A stretch of DNA of 46,669 bases from Solirubrobacterales bacterium (GTDB lineage: Bacteria > Actinomycetota > Thermoleophilia > Solirubrobacterales > Solirubrobacteraceae), in the NCBI GenBank assembly GCA_025963965.1, contig JAOPZS010000063.1:1-46669 (forward strand), written 5' to 3'. Below the pieces are notes generated by a model. That model was not told the DNA's origin. It saw only the letters and a list, made by a program, of their open reading frames with translations, and did no database searches. Below are positions 6,810 to 17,201 of the stretch, one piece after another; within the stretch, counting starts at the first letter, position 1, and each line of letters opens with the position of its first letter. The position numbers and the translations under genes are program-made.

Positions 6810-8998
6810 AGCGTCGTGCGCTCGGCGGCGGGTCGGCCGGCGGCATGGGCGGCGGCGATCAGCTGCTCGGGTTCCAGGCGGGTGCCGTGGTAGCTGCCGG
6901 CGAGGCGGCTGATCGACTCCTCCATGAGCGTCCCGCCGAGGTCGTTGACGCCCCAGTCGAGTGCCTCGGTGGCGGCGTCGAGGCCCATCTTCACCCAGCT
7001 CGCCTGGAGGCTCGGGACTGTGCGCCCGAGCGCCAGACGGAACACGGCGGTGTGCTTGAGGTTCTCCTCGCGGGAGATCTCCTCGACGCCGTGCGTGCGG
7101 CCGAGCAGCGTCTGGAAGGGGATGAACGAGAGCGGCACGAACTCGGTGATGCCACCGGTGCGTTCCTGCAGCTCGCGCACGACGCGCATGTGCTCTGCGA
7201 GCTCCCACGGCTCCTCGATGTGACCGAACATGACCGTGGAGGTGGAGCGCAGCCCTGCGGCGTGGCTGGCCTCGATGATCTCCACCCAGCGGGCGACGGG
7301 GAGCTTGTTGGGCGAGATCCGCTGGCGCACGCCGTCGTGCAGCACCTCGGCCGCGGTGCCGGGCGTCGAGCCGAGGCCCGCGTCGCGCAGCCGCGCGAAG
7401 ACCTCCGCTGGAGGCAGCTCGGAGATATCGCACATGTGAGCGATCTCCATCGGGCTGTAGGCGTGCAGATGCAGGCTGGCGCCGGCCTCGCGGGCGGTCT
7501 CCCTGGCCAGGCGCAGCCAGCCGAGGTAGTCCTCCAGCGACCAGTCCGGGTGGATGCCGGACTGGATGCACAGCTCGGTCGCGCCGAACTCCAGCGCGTC
7601 ATGGATGCGCCCGACGAACTCCTCGGCGTCGTGCTCGTAGGCGTCCGGCGAGCGCTTGCCCTGCCCGAACCCGCAGAAGGCGCAGCCGACGGTGCATACG
7701 TTCGAGATGTTGATGTTGCGGTTGACGACGAACGTGACCGTCTCGCCGGCCAGCTCGGCCCGCAGCTCGTCGGCGGCCAGGCGTATCTCCTCGATCGCCG
7801 CCGGGCGCGTCTCGGCGAACAGCGCCGTCAGCTCATGGGGCGTGAGCGGCTCGCCGGCGCGACCGCGCTCGATCGCCCCCGGCACGAGGCTCGGCGCGAT
7901 CGGCGTCGGCGGCTCGGTCCGTCCGGAGCCGCGGCGCGGGATGAACGACCAGTAGCGCACCTTGATCGTGTCGAGCACGCCCTGTGCCAGCCAGTCGGAG
8001 TCGATGTACTCGGGGTACACGCACAGGCGCTCGGTCAGCGCGTAGCCGTCGCGCTGCAGCTCGCGGCGCACCTGGTGCGGCGAGGGGAACGGATGCTCCG
8101 GGGAGATGTGGTCGCCGTTGGCGGACAGGCCGCCGAGGTCCGTGGCTCCGGCCGCGACGAGCTCGCCCCACCAGTCAGCCAGGTTCGGAGGGATCTGGAT
8201 GCCGACGTCTCCCATCAGCCGCCGGGCCTCGGCGATCAGCCGCTTCATGTCGTCGATCCCGACCGGACACGCCCAGTCGGGCAGCGGCAGCTCCGGACGG
8301 CCGTCGGCGACGCCGGTGCGCCAGTACTCGCGGGCCGCCTCGTCGGCGATCTCGGCGGGCTCCTCGCCGTAGTAGCGCTGGTGCGGGACGAAGTTCTGCA
8401 GGATCACCTCCTGGATGTGCCCATATCGCTCGTGCAGCTCGGCGATCGCGGCAAGCGAGTCCATCCGCTCCTGCTCTGACTCGCCGATGCCGACGAGGAT
8501 GCCGCTCGTGAACGGGATGCGCAGCTCGCCGGCTGCGGCGATCGTCTCCAGCCGGCGCGCCGGGTGCTTCGTCGGAGAGCCGGCGTGAACGGTCTCCATC
8601 AGGCGCTCGGAGACCGACTCCAGCATCAGGCCCTGCGATGCGCTCACCTCGCGCAGCCGGGCCAGGTCCTCGCGGGAGAGCACGCCGAGATTGGTGTGAG
8701 GCAGCAGACCGCGCTCGAGCGCTCGTTCACAGGCCCAGACGACGTAGGCGGTGAAGTCCTCGTGGCCGTACTCGGCCAGCCGCGCGCGCACGGCCGGGTT
8801 GACCTCGGGCCGCTCGCCGGTCAGCACGAGCAGCTCCTTGACGCGCCTGCGCGCAGCGCCGTCGAGCAGCTCGATGACCTCGTCGGGGGTGTGCAGGTGC
8901 GCCTGGTGGGTGGCGAAGGCGCAGTACTTGCAGTAGCAGCGGCAGGTCCTCGACAGCGACAGCGTCAGGTTGCGCGAGAAGGTGACGCGTCGGCGCAT
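6731..8998 (-). CDS. fbiC: Fused 7,8-didemethyl-8-hydroxy-5-deazariboflavin (FO) synthase FbiC (CofG-CofH)
   Basis: A 755-aa protein with two radical-SAM halves that build the deazaflavin chromophore FO from tyrosine and the riboflavin precursor 5-amino-6-ribitylamino-uracil. The N-terminal CofG half has the [4Fe-4S] motif C19-x3-C23-x2-C26. The C-terminal CofH half has CTVGCAFC near residues 434-441. Separate CofG and CofH occur in archaea and cyanobacteria; the fusion is the actinobacterial form. Start ATG at 8998 with TAGACT (9005-9010, minus) 6 nt upstream and TTGACG (9026-9031) behind it. It stands 2.8 kb from the other F420 genes. The 3' end overlaps padR tail-to-tail. Confidence 0.95.
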   Translation of the reverse strand: MRRRVTFSRNLTLSLSRTCRCYCKYCAFATHQAHLHTPDEVIELLDGAARRRVKELLVLTGERPEVNPAVRARLAEYGHEDFTAYVVWACERALERGLLPHTNLGVLSREDLARLREVSASQGLMLESVSERLMETVHAGSPTKHPARRLETIAAAGELRIPFTSGILVGIGESEQERMDSLAAIAELHERYGHIQEVILQNFVPHQRYYGEEPAEIADEAAREYWRTGVADGRPELPLPDWACPVGIDDMKRLIAEARRLMGDVGIQIPPNLADWWGELVAAGATDLGGLSANGDHISPEHPFPSPHQVRRELQRDGYALTERLCVYPEYIDSDWLAQGVLDTIKVRYWSFIPRRGSGRTEPPTPIAPSLVPGAIERGRAGEPLTPHELTALFAETRPAAIEEIRLAADELRAELAGETVTFVVNRNINISNVCTVGCAFCGFGQGKRSPDAYEHDAEEFVGRIHDALEFGATELCIQSGIHPDWSLEDYLGWLRLARETAREAGASLHLHAYSPMEIAHMCDISELPPAEVFARLRDAGLGSTPGTAAEVLHDGVRQRISPNKLPVARWVEIIEASHAAGLRSTSTVMFGHIEEPWELAEHMRVVRELQERTGGITEFVPLSFIPFQTLLGRTHGVEEISREENLKHTAVFRLALGRTVPSLQASWVKMGLDAATEALDWGVNDLGGTLMEESISRLAGSYHGTRLEPEQLIAAAHAAGRPAAERTTLYDLRRSFPLPAEPASDWSVGAAVAV

Positions 8999-9066
8999 GA
9001 TCGGAGTCTATGACGCATTCGCCGCCGTCAAGACTCGGCGGCGGTGCGAACGGGTACACGCCTCGC

Positions 9067-9453
9067 ATGACGGCGAAGCGAGCAGCGATCGATCACGTCA
9101 CGGTCGGGGTCTCCGACCTTGGCGCGAGCCGCGCCTTCTACGAGCGCGCCCTCGGCCCGCTCGGCCTCGGCGAGACGAACACGAGCGCGGCGCTGCCCAA
9201 CGAGGTCGAGTTCGGCGCGAACGGCGAATGGGCGTTCGCGATCTCGACCGACTATCCGGCCGGATCGCCCGTCCACGTCGCGTTCGGCGCCGAGAGCGTC
9301 GAGCAGGTGCACGCGTTTCATGAGGCGGCGCTCGCCGCCGGCGCAACCGAACATGGCGCGCCGGGACTGCGCCCGGAGTACTCAGAGCACTACTACGGCG
9401 CGTTCGTGCTCGACCCGGACGGGCACAACATCGAGGCGGTCACGCGGGTCTGA
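9067..9453 (+). CDS. VOC family (glyoxalase/dioxygenase-like) protein
   Basis: A 128-aa single-module VOC protein. It begins AIDHVTVGVSDLGASRAFYERAL and ends YYGAFVLDPDGHNIEAVTR, the paired beta-alpha-beta-beta-beta signature with candidate metal ligands His (IDHV) and Glu (NIEAV). Such proteins act as glyoxalases, extradiol dioxygenases or drug-binding proteins; the substrate is not evident. The ATG at 9067 is chosen over an upstream in-frame ATG at 9010 because the family starts a few residues before IDHV and the upstream segment overlaps the fbiC promoter. Confidence 0.8.
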   Translation: MTAKRAAIDHVTVGVSDLGASRAFYERALGPLGLGETNTSAALPNEVEFGANGEWAFAISTDYPAGSPVHVAFGAESVEQVHAFHEAALAAGATEHGAPGLRPEYSEHYYGAFVLDPDGHNIEAVTRV

Positions 9454-9528
9454 GCGGTTCCGAGCACGGGACACTCGGCGCGGTAGGCCGCCCGGTCCCC
9501 TAGCGCCGCACTCGGTTGCGCAGATCTC

Positions 9529-9549
9529 CAGGACCACGCGTCGGTCCTG
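9529..9549. promoter_or_regulatory. Perfect inverted repeat upstream of katG
   Basis: CAGGACC and GGTCCTG are perfect 7-bp arms around the spacer ACGCGTC, whose ACGCGT core is itself palindromic. The element lies in the 202-nt gap between the VOC gene and katG, about 107 nt before the katG start, where a peroxide-sensing repressor could bind. No fur-family gene is adjacent. It could instead be an mRNA hairpin. The rest of the gap shows only an AGGAA-type ribosome site before katG. Confidence 0.35.
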
Positions 9550-9634
9550 CGTGCATCGCTACCCTCGTTGATCGCCGAGGACGCCGGCCCAGAGCCGCCA
9601 AGATGACGTGGACGATCACCCGAGGCACCTTTGA

Positions 9635-12459
<2,825 letters not shown>

Positions 12460-12478
12460 GCCGGCCGGCGGCGGGCGG

Positions 12479-12982
12479 CTAGCGCAGGATCACGCAGCCG
12501 GTGCTGGCGTGGGCGAACAGCACAGTCTCATCCTCCTCGAGGAACAGCCGCCCCTCGGCGGTTGCCGTGCGGCGCCCCGCGTGCACGACCCGGCCCTCGG
12601 CCAGCACGCGCCCGCCGCCCGCGCGCATCGAGCGCAGATAGCGAACCTGCAGGTCGGTCGTCGTGTAGCCGACGCCCGCCGGCAGTGTCGTGTGGACCGC
12701 GCAGCCCATGCAGGAGTCGAGGATCGTGGCGGCGACCCCGCCGTGGACGGAGCCGATCGGGTTGTACATCCACTCGGCCGGCTCCATCGCGAACACCGCC
12801 CGGCCCGGCCCCACCTCGACGATGCTCATGTCGAGCAGCCTCGCGATCGGCGGTGGTGGGCGCGTGCCGTCGGCGACGAGCCGCATGAACTCGAGGCCCG
12901 CCATCCCGCTCGCCTCGGAGGCCAGCTCGCGCGGGTCCTCCCATTCGACCGTCCGCAGCCGCCGCTCGCCGAGCGCGCTCAC
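12479..12982 (-). CDS. PaaI-type hotdog acyl-CoA thioesterase
   Basis: A 167-aa single hotdog domain. The segment NPIGSVHGGVAATILDSCMG is the thioesterase signature (HGG followed by the long helix with its acidic catalytic residue), then TTTDLQVRYLRSMRAGGGRV. It probably hydrolyses an acyl- or aryl-CoA. GTG at 12982 overlaps the exporter stop by 4 nt (GTGA), so it is translationally coupled to the DHA2 exporter and shares its HxlR control. Its stop lies 19 nt from the convergent phosphatase gene. Confidence 0.8.
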   Translation of the reverse strand: MSALGERRLRTVEWEDPRELASEASGMAGLEFMRLVADGTRPPPPIARLLDMSIVEVGPGRAVFAMEPAEWMYNPIGSVHGGVAATILDSCMGCAVHTTLPAGVGYTTTDLQVRYLRSMRAGGGRVLAEGRVVHAGRRTATAEGRLFLEEDETVLFAHASTGCVILR

Positions 12983-14400
12983 GCCGGCTCCTTCGCCAGC
13001 GATGCCAGCGCCGGCTCGCCCGTCGCGGGGGACCTCGCCGGAGCGCCCGCGCGAGCCGGCGCGGCCGGGCCGATCGCGGCGAGCGCCGCGCAGGTGAGCA
13101 GGCCGCAGATGACCGTGATCAGCCACGTCGAGTGGAAGTCCGACGCCGTGCTCCCGCCGCTGCCGAGCACGGCCACGAGCAACGCGACGCCGAGCGCGGC
13201 TCCGATCTGCCGTCCCATCGTCAGCACGGCGGCGCCCGTCGCGAAGCGCTGGGGAGAGAGCGAGGAGGCACCGGCACCGGTCAGCGTCGGGATCACCAGG
13301 CCGACCCCGGCGCCCGTCAGGATGCCCCCGGGCAGGTACTCAGAGAGGAACTGCGGGCGGTCACCGGTCCGAGCGATGTACCAGACCGAGCCGGCGGCGA
13401 ACAGCAGCGAGCCGACGACTCCCGGGAGGCGGTAGCCGACGCGAGCGCCGAGCCGGGCCGAGGGGATGCTGAAAGCGGTCGCCGCGGCGGGACCGGGGAA
13501 CAGCATCAGCCCGGCCGTCAGCACGTCCTCGTGCCACACGCCCGTCAGGAACAGGACGCCGCCGAGCAGCATCGCGCCGAAGCCGGCGAAGAACAGAATC
13601 GAGGCGCCGACGGCAAGGCCGAAGCGGCGCACGCGCAGCATCGACGGCTCGACGACGGGCGTCTCGTGGCGCTCCGAGCGCCGCCACAGCAGTGGCAGCA
13701 GGATCGTCGTGATCCCGAGCAGCACGATCACGCGCGGCGAGCTCCATCCCCATTCCTGGCCCTTGACGATCGCCACGACGAGCCCGCCCACGGCCGAGAT
13801 CAGCATCCCGGCGCCGAGCAGGTCCGGGCGCCCGGCATCCTGCTCGCGATGCTCGGTGAGGGTCCGCAGCCCGAAGCCGAGCGCCGTCAGGCCGATCGGA
13901 AGGTTGACCAGGAACACCCAGCGCCAGTCCGCCTTCACGAGCAGCCCACCCAGCGGCGGCCCGGCTGCGGCGGCGATGCCACCGGCGGCGGCCCACAGGC
14001 CGATCGCGACGTGGCGCTCGGCGGCCTCGAACTCCGGCAGCATCAAGCCGAGCGACGTCGGCAGCATCAGCGCTCCGCCGAGCGCCTGCACGACCCGCGC
14101 CGCGATCAGCACCCCTACCGACGGAGCCGCCGCGCAGGCCGCGCTGGCTACCACGAACACGCCGAGGCCGAGCAGGAAGGCGCGCTTGCGCCCGAACGCG
14201 TCGGCCCAGCGCCCGGCCGGGACGAGCAGGGCGGCGAACACGATCGCGTACGCGCTCAGCACCCACGACAGCGAGCTGATCGACGCGCCCCCGAAGTGCT
14301 TGCCGATCGCCGGGAAGGCGATGTTGACGATGAACAGGTCGAGGCTCGACATGAACACCCCGGCAACCACGATGAGTGAGACGCGCCACTTCCGTTGCAT
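12979..14400 (-). CDS. MFS transporter, DHA2 (EmrB/QacA) drug-efflux family
   Basis: A 473-aa membrane protein with about 14 hydrophobic segments. Motif SSLDLFIVNIAFPAIGKHF in TM1 is the DHA2 (14-TMS) signature, GRWADAFGRKRAFLLG is the MFS motif A loop, and TM5 has the antiporter motif C-like GGIAAAAGPPLGGLLV. It probably exports a hydrophobic toxic compound in exchange for protons. ATG at 14400 lies inside a perfect palindrome; an in-frame GTG at 14412 is less likely. Divergent from an HxlR regulator and coupled to a thioesterase. Substrate unknown. Confidence 0.88.
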   Translation of the reverse strand: MQRKWRVSLIVVAGVFMSSLDLFIVNIAFPAIGKHFGGASISSLSWVLSAYAIVFAALLVPAGRWADAFGRKRAFLLGLGVFVVASAACAAAPSVGVLIAARVVQALGGALMLPTSLGLMLPEFEAAERHVAIGLWAAAGGIAAAAGPPLGGLLVKADWRWVFLVNLPIGLTALGFGLRTLTEHREQDAGRPDLLGAGMLISAVGGLVVAIVKGQEWGWSSPRVIVLLGITTILLPLLWRRSERHETPVVEPSMLRVRRFGLAVGASILFFAGFGAMLLGGVLFLTGVWHEDVLTAGLMLFPGPAAATAFSIPSARLGARVGYRLPGVVGSLLFAAGSVWYIARTGDRPQFLSEYLPGGILTGAGVGLVIPTLTGAGASSLSPQRFATGAAVLTMGRQIGAALGVALLVAVLGSGGSTASDFHSTWLITVICGLLTCAALAAIGPAAPARAGAPARSPATGEPALASLAKEPA

Positions 14401-14408
14401 GATGCAAC
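14394..14408. promoter_or_regulatory. Operator copy 1 (GTTGCATGATGCAAC), covering the exporter start codon
   Basis: A perfect 15-bp odd palindrome, identical to the copy at 14437-14451. It covers the exporter ATG (14398-14400) and the expected transcription start downstream of a TACGGT box (14411-14416, minus strand). A bound regulator here would block exporter expression. It is assigned to the divergent HxlR protein by position. Confidence 0.7.
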
Positions 14409-14436
14409 GCACCGTAACACAGACTCGGCGTAGGCG

Positions 14437-14451
14437 GTTGCATGATGCAAC
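14437..14451. promoter_or_regulatory. Operator copy 2 (GTTGCATGATGCAAC), central
   Basis: The second perfect copy, centred 43 bp (about four helical turns) from copy 1, so bound dimers would lie on the same DNA face. It overlaps a TTGCAT -35-like element (14438-14443) that is 18 bp from the hxlR -10 box TAAGCT (14462-14467), and also the expected exporter -35 region. It could therefore control both genes. Confidence 0.7.
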
Positions 14452-14461
14452 CCATTACGGC

Positions 14462-14467
14462 TAAGCT
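14462..14467 (+). promoter_or_regulatory. Leaderless -10 box (TAAGCT) of the HxlR gene
   Basis: TAAGCT ends 7 nt before the ATG at 14475, so transcription would start at or near the start codon. TTGCAT in operator 2 is 18 bp upstream. No Shine-Dalgarno sequence is needed in this layout. Confidence 0.5.
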
Positions 14468-14474
14468 GGGCAGG

Positions 14475-15008
14475 ATGCTTCGCAACGACTACGAGAATCA
14501 GGCCTGCAGCATCGCGGGCGCGCTGGAGGTCGTCGGCGAGCGCTGGTCGCTGCTGATCGTGCGGGACATCCTGCTCGGCCTGCGCCGCTTCGACGAGCTG
14601 CAGTCACACCTCGCGATCGCCCGCAACGTCCTGCAGACCCGTCTGACGCGGCTGCACGAGCAGGGCGTGATCGAGCGCATCCCGTATCAGGAGCGCCCGC
14701 TGCGACACGAATACCGACTGACCGAGAAGGGCCTGGACCTGTGGCCGACGATCGTCGCGTTGATGCAGTGGGGCGACCGCTATGCGCCGCCGGAGAAGGG
14801 TCCGGCAGTCGTGATCGAGCACCGCGGCTGCGGCGGCTCGGTGGACGAGCACCGCATCTGCGAGAAGTGCGGCGCGAAGCTCAGGGCACGCGACGCGATC
14901 GGCCGGCCCGGCCCGGGCGCCAAGCCCGACCATCCGCTGCTGCGCCCTCGCGCGCACGCCGGCGCGTCCGCAGCGGGCTCGCCGGCGGCAGGATCCGCAG
15001 CCGGCTGA
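14475..15008 (+). CDS. HxlR family winged-helix regulator
   Basis: A 177-aa regulator. N-terminal NDYENQACSIAGALEVVGERW is the HxlR signature, with Cys11 where many members carry a redox- or ligand-sensing Cys, followed by the winged helix (LLGLRRFDELQSHL, then PLRHEYRLTEKG). C-terminal Cys119, Cys129 and Cys132 with HRGCGG form a small putative zinc-binding extension found in an HxlR subgroup. ATG at 14475 fits the family start and the leaderless -10 box; an in-frame ATG at 14442 lies inside operator 2. Probably represses itself and the exporter-thioesterase operon. Confidence 0.85.
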   Translation: MLRNDYENQACSIAGALEVVGERWSLLIVRDILLGLRRFDELQSHLAIARNVLQTRLTRLHEQGVIERIPYQERPLRHEYRLTEKGLDLWPTIVALMQWGDRYAPPEKGPAVVIEHRGCGGSVDEHRICEKCGAKLRARDAIGRPGPGAKPDHPLLRPRAHAGASAAGSPAAGSAAG

Positions 15009-15027
15009 GCGTCTCGTCCGCGGATTC

Positions 15028-15393
15028 CTAGGTAGGGATCAGGCCCGTCACGAGCGTCGCCGCTTCGCGCGCCATGCGCGAGCGGGGCACGACGAGATCG
15101 AAGCCCTCGGCAACCGCCAGGTCACGCACAGCCGGCTCGACGTGGGAGTAGTAGGCGAGCACCGGCGCCCCCTCCAGGAGACCTTCCTCGCGAAGCTCCC
15201 CCACGATCTGCACACCCTGCAGCTCGTCATCGGTGAGATCCACGACGAGCACGTCCGCCGGCCGGCCCACGAGCACGTCGTGCAGCGCCGTAGGCCCGGA
15301 CGCGAGCTCGACCTCGAGGCCTGCGGCGGCGAGCATCCCCTGGACGTTCGAGCCGAACAGCAGGTCAGCTGTGAGCAGGACGGCGCGGGCCAT
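15028..15393 (-). CDS. Degenerate CheY-like receiver domain protein
   Basis: A 121-aa single domain with a receiver-like beta-alpha pattern: VLLTAD (strand 1, only one acid, Asp10), DVLVVDLTDD (strand 3, Asp52 at the phospho-acceptor place) and APVLAYYSH (strand 4). The conserved Lys after strand 5 is missing (VVPRSRM). It is therefore a pseudo-receiver or weakly phosphorylated receiver with no output domain. It lies 32 nt downstream of the 120-aa gene on the same strand, so probably the same transcript. No kinase is adjacent. Confidence 0.6.
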   Translation of the reverse strand: MARAVLLTADLLFGSNVQGMLAAAGLEVELASGPTALHDVLVGRPADVLVVDLTDDELQGVQIVGELREEGLLEGAPVLAYYSHVEPAVRDLAVAEGFDLVVPRSRMAREAATLVTGLIPT

Positions 15394-15425
15394 CGCTCAC
15401 CGGCGATCGAGCGCGCGTGTCACCG

Positions 15426-15788
15426 CTACTGCGCGCGCAGGCGCAGGAACTCTTCGCGCGCCGACTGCGGACGGCCCCAGAACGGCGTCACCTCGACACG
15501 GCCCTCGCGGACCTCGCGTACGACCATCTCGCCCTCGACGCCGGCTTCGTCGAGCAGCCGCAGGGCGCCGTGCACGGTCGGCGCCGAGGCGGCGTGACCG
15601 AAGCTGTGTGCGATCAGCAGGCGCCAGTGCCACTCGTTGCGAGAGTAGGGGCGCGCGTTGCACGTCGCCAAGTACAGCGCGGCTTCGACGTAGCGCGACT
15701 CGTCGGCGATGCGCATGTCGAGCTCCAGGTCGGTCCAGTCCTCGGGGAGGGAGTCGACGATCTGCTGGAAGGTCTCGGCAAGGCCCAT
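15426..15788 (-). CDS. Conserved hypothetical protein, 120 aa
   Basis: I do not recognise the family. It is a soluble, acidic, probably helical protein (starts MGLAETFQQIVDSLPEDW) with an aromatic-rich middle (RPYSRNEWHWRLLIAHSFGH) and a C-terminal strand pair (MVVREVREGRVEVTPFW). The ATG at 15788 has a TAGGCT box (15796-15801, minus strand) exactly 7 nt upstream, which supports both the start and the reality of the gene. It precedes the receiver-like gene and is divergent from the ygfZ-like gene. Confidence 0.65.
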   Translation of the reverse strand: MGLAETFQQIVDSLPEDWTDLELDMRIADESRYVEAALYLATCNARPYSRNEWHWRLLIAHSFGHAASAPTVHGALRLLDEAGVEGEMVVREVREGRVEVTPFWGRPQSAREEFLRLRAQ

Positions 15789-15821
15789 CGAGGCAAGCCT
15801 AGCGCGGCTATTCTCGAAGCA
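15789..15821. promoter_or_regulatory. Divergent leaderless promoter pair
   Basis: In 33 nt between two divergent starts, TATTCT (15809-15814, plus) ends 7 nt before the ATG at 15822, and TAGGCT (15801-15796, minus) ends 7 nt before the ATG at 15788. The architecture is the same as at 837-861, with boxes 7 bp apart rather than overlapping. No ribosome-binding site is visible on either side. Confidence 0.55.
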
Positions 15822-16802
15822 ATGGCAGGCACGGCCACCGGCACGCTGAGCGACGAGTACCAGGCGCTACTGGAGGGCTGCGGGCTGCTCGATCGCTCCG
15901 AGCGGGGCAAGCTCGCGCTGAGCGGCGCGGACGCCGTCGAGTTCCTCAACGGACAGGTCACCAACGAGCTCGCCGACCTCGCCCCCGGCGAGGGGCGCTA
16001 CGCCGCGTTCCTGACCCACAAGGGCAAGATGCTCGGCGACCTGCGCGTGCTCGCCGTGCCCGGCGCCGGCGGCGAGGGACCCGAGCTGCTCCTCGACACC
16101 GAGCGCACGGCGCTGCAGGCGCTGTTCGACATGATCCGCCGCTTCAAGGTCGGCTACCGCGTCGAGCTGCACAAGCGCACGGTCGAGAGCGGCCTGCTCT
16201 CGCTGATCGGGCCGCGCGCCGCCGTGCTCGTCGCGACAGAGCTCGGTCCCGCCGAGCACGCCAACGCACCCGCCCGGATCGAGGGCGTCGAAGCGCTCGC
16301 GATCCGCACCGATCTCGGCATCGACCTGCTGTGCGCCGCGAAGGACACGGAGGCGCTGTCCGGCGCCCTGCGAGCACGCGGCGCGACCCCTGTCGGGGTG
16401 CCCGCCGCCGAATGCATACGCGTCGAGAGCGGGCGGCCGCGCTACGGCCTGGACCTCGACGACTCCGTGATCCCCCAGGAGGCCGGCCTGAACGAGCGGG
16501 CCGTCAGCTTCACGAAGGGCTGCTACGTCGGCCAGGAGACCGTCGCGCGCCTTCACTACAAGGGCAAACCCAACCGCCGCCTGCGCGGACTGGCGCTCTC
16601 GGCCCCCGCGATTCCCGGCGCGCAATTGCAGCTCGGCGAGCGGGTGGTCGGGCAGCTCGGCACCGTCGTCGACTCGCCACGCCACGGCCCGATCGCGCTC
16701 GCGCTCGTGCGCCGCGAGGCCGAGCCGGGGATGCGCGTAGCGGTCGGTGACGGCGAGATCACGGCCGAGGTGATCGAGCTGCCGTTCGCAGCCGCCGGCT
16801 GA
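15822..16802 (+). CDS. ygfZ: Folate-binding protein YgfZ/GcvT-like (IBA57 family)
   Basis: A 326-aa aminomethyltransferase-fold protein. The diagnostic motif KGCYVGQE (in FTKGCYVGQETVARLHYKGK) is that of YgfZ/IBA57, folate-dependent helpers in iron-sulfur cluster assembly and repair, and not of true glycine-cleavage GcvT. LSGADAVEFLNGQVTNEL and YAAFLTHKGKML near the N-terminus bind folate. Start ATG at 15822 with TATTCT 7 nt upstream. Such an activity suits a genome with radical-SAM FbiC and ferredoxins, but that link is inference. Confidence 0.88.
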   Translation: MAGTATGTLSDEYQALLEGCGLLDRSERGKLALSGADAVEFLNGQVTNELADLAPGEGRYAAFLTHKGKMLGDLRVLAVPGAGGEGPELLLDTERTALQALFDMIRRFKVGYRVELHKRTVESGLLSLIGPRAAVLVATELGPAEHANAPARIEGVEALAIRTDLGIDLLCAAKDTEALSGALRARGATPVGVPAAECIRVESGRPRYGLDLDDSVIPQEAGLNERAVSFTKGCYVGQETVARLHYKGKPNRRLRGLALSAPAIPGAQLQLGERVVGQLGTVVDSPRHGPIALALVRREAEPGMRVAVGDGEITAEVIELPFAAAG

Positions 16803-16832
16803 GGCTCGGCCGCGCGAACCGGCCCGCGCTCC

Positions 16833-17093
16833 CTACTCCTCCGGCGCGCCGAGCTGTCTGAGGATCGTCTGTTCGGCGGCCCGCAGATAGCCGATCGCCG
16901 CGTACGGGTCGGCGATGTTGTGGCGCATGCGCACCGTCGAGCTGTACTCCCCGTCCTCGTCGAGCTGCTTCAGCACCTGCACGATCGTGATCACCGCGCC
17001 GATCTCGGCGCCGTCGTCATCGCCGTAGTCGGTTTCCAGCGCCTCCATCTGTTCGGATGCGCAGTTGCCGAGAATCGATCCGTCAAGAGCCAT
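16833..17093 (-). CDS. Small conserved hypothetical protein, 86 aa
   Basis: An acidic 86-aa protein, MALDGSILGN to LRQLGAPEE. It has a predicted helix-strand-helix pattern, an acidic patch (DYGDDDGAE) and no signal peptide or Cys cluster (one Cys only). The ATG at 17093 has a good GGAGG ribosome site (GAGGAGGCGGAC), unlike the leaderless genes around it. Family not recognised. Convergent with ygfZ and divergent from the MarR gene. Confidence 0.65.
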   Translation of the reverse strand: MALDGSILGNCASEQMEALETDYGDDDGAEIGAVITIVQVLKQLDEDGEYSSTVRMRHNIADPYAAIGYLRAAEQTILRQLGAPEE

Positions 17094-17168
17094 GTCCGCC
17101 TCCTCGTCGCATGCCGGCCGGCACGTCCCAGTCTTAGCGTGGCAGCGGCTGTGTGACGCACCGCACAG

Positions 17169-17198
17169 TGCAACCATTGCGCTCGCAATATGGTTGCA
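17169..17198. promoter_or_regulatory. Inverted-repeat operator in the MarR promoter
   Basis: Arms TGCAACCAT (17169-17177) and ATGGTTGCA (17190-17198) are perfect, and pairing continues inward (TGCG with CGCA) apart from a 2-nt bulge. The repeat ends 3 nt before the ATG at 17202 and covers the CAATAT -10-like box (17186-17191). This is where a MarR autorepressor would act. The half-site TGCAAC also occurs in the HxlR operators. Confidence 0.6.
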
Positions 17199-17201
17199 GC
17201 C

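Noticed and set aside
12983..13126. Upstream extension of the thioesterase frame to 13126
   Set aside because: It lies inside the exporter coding region and is low complexity; the GTG at 12982 gives the usual GTGA overlap.
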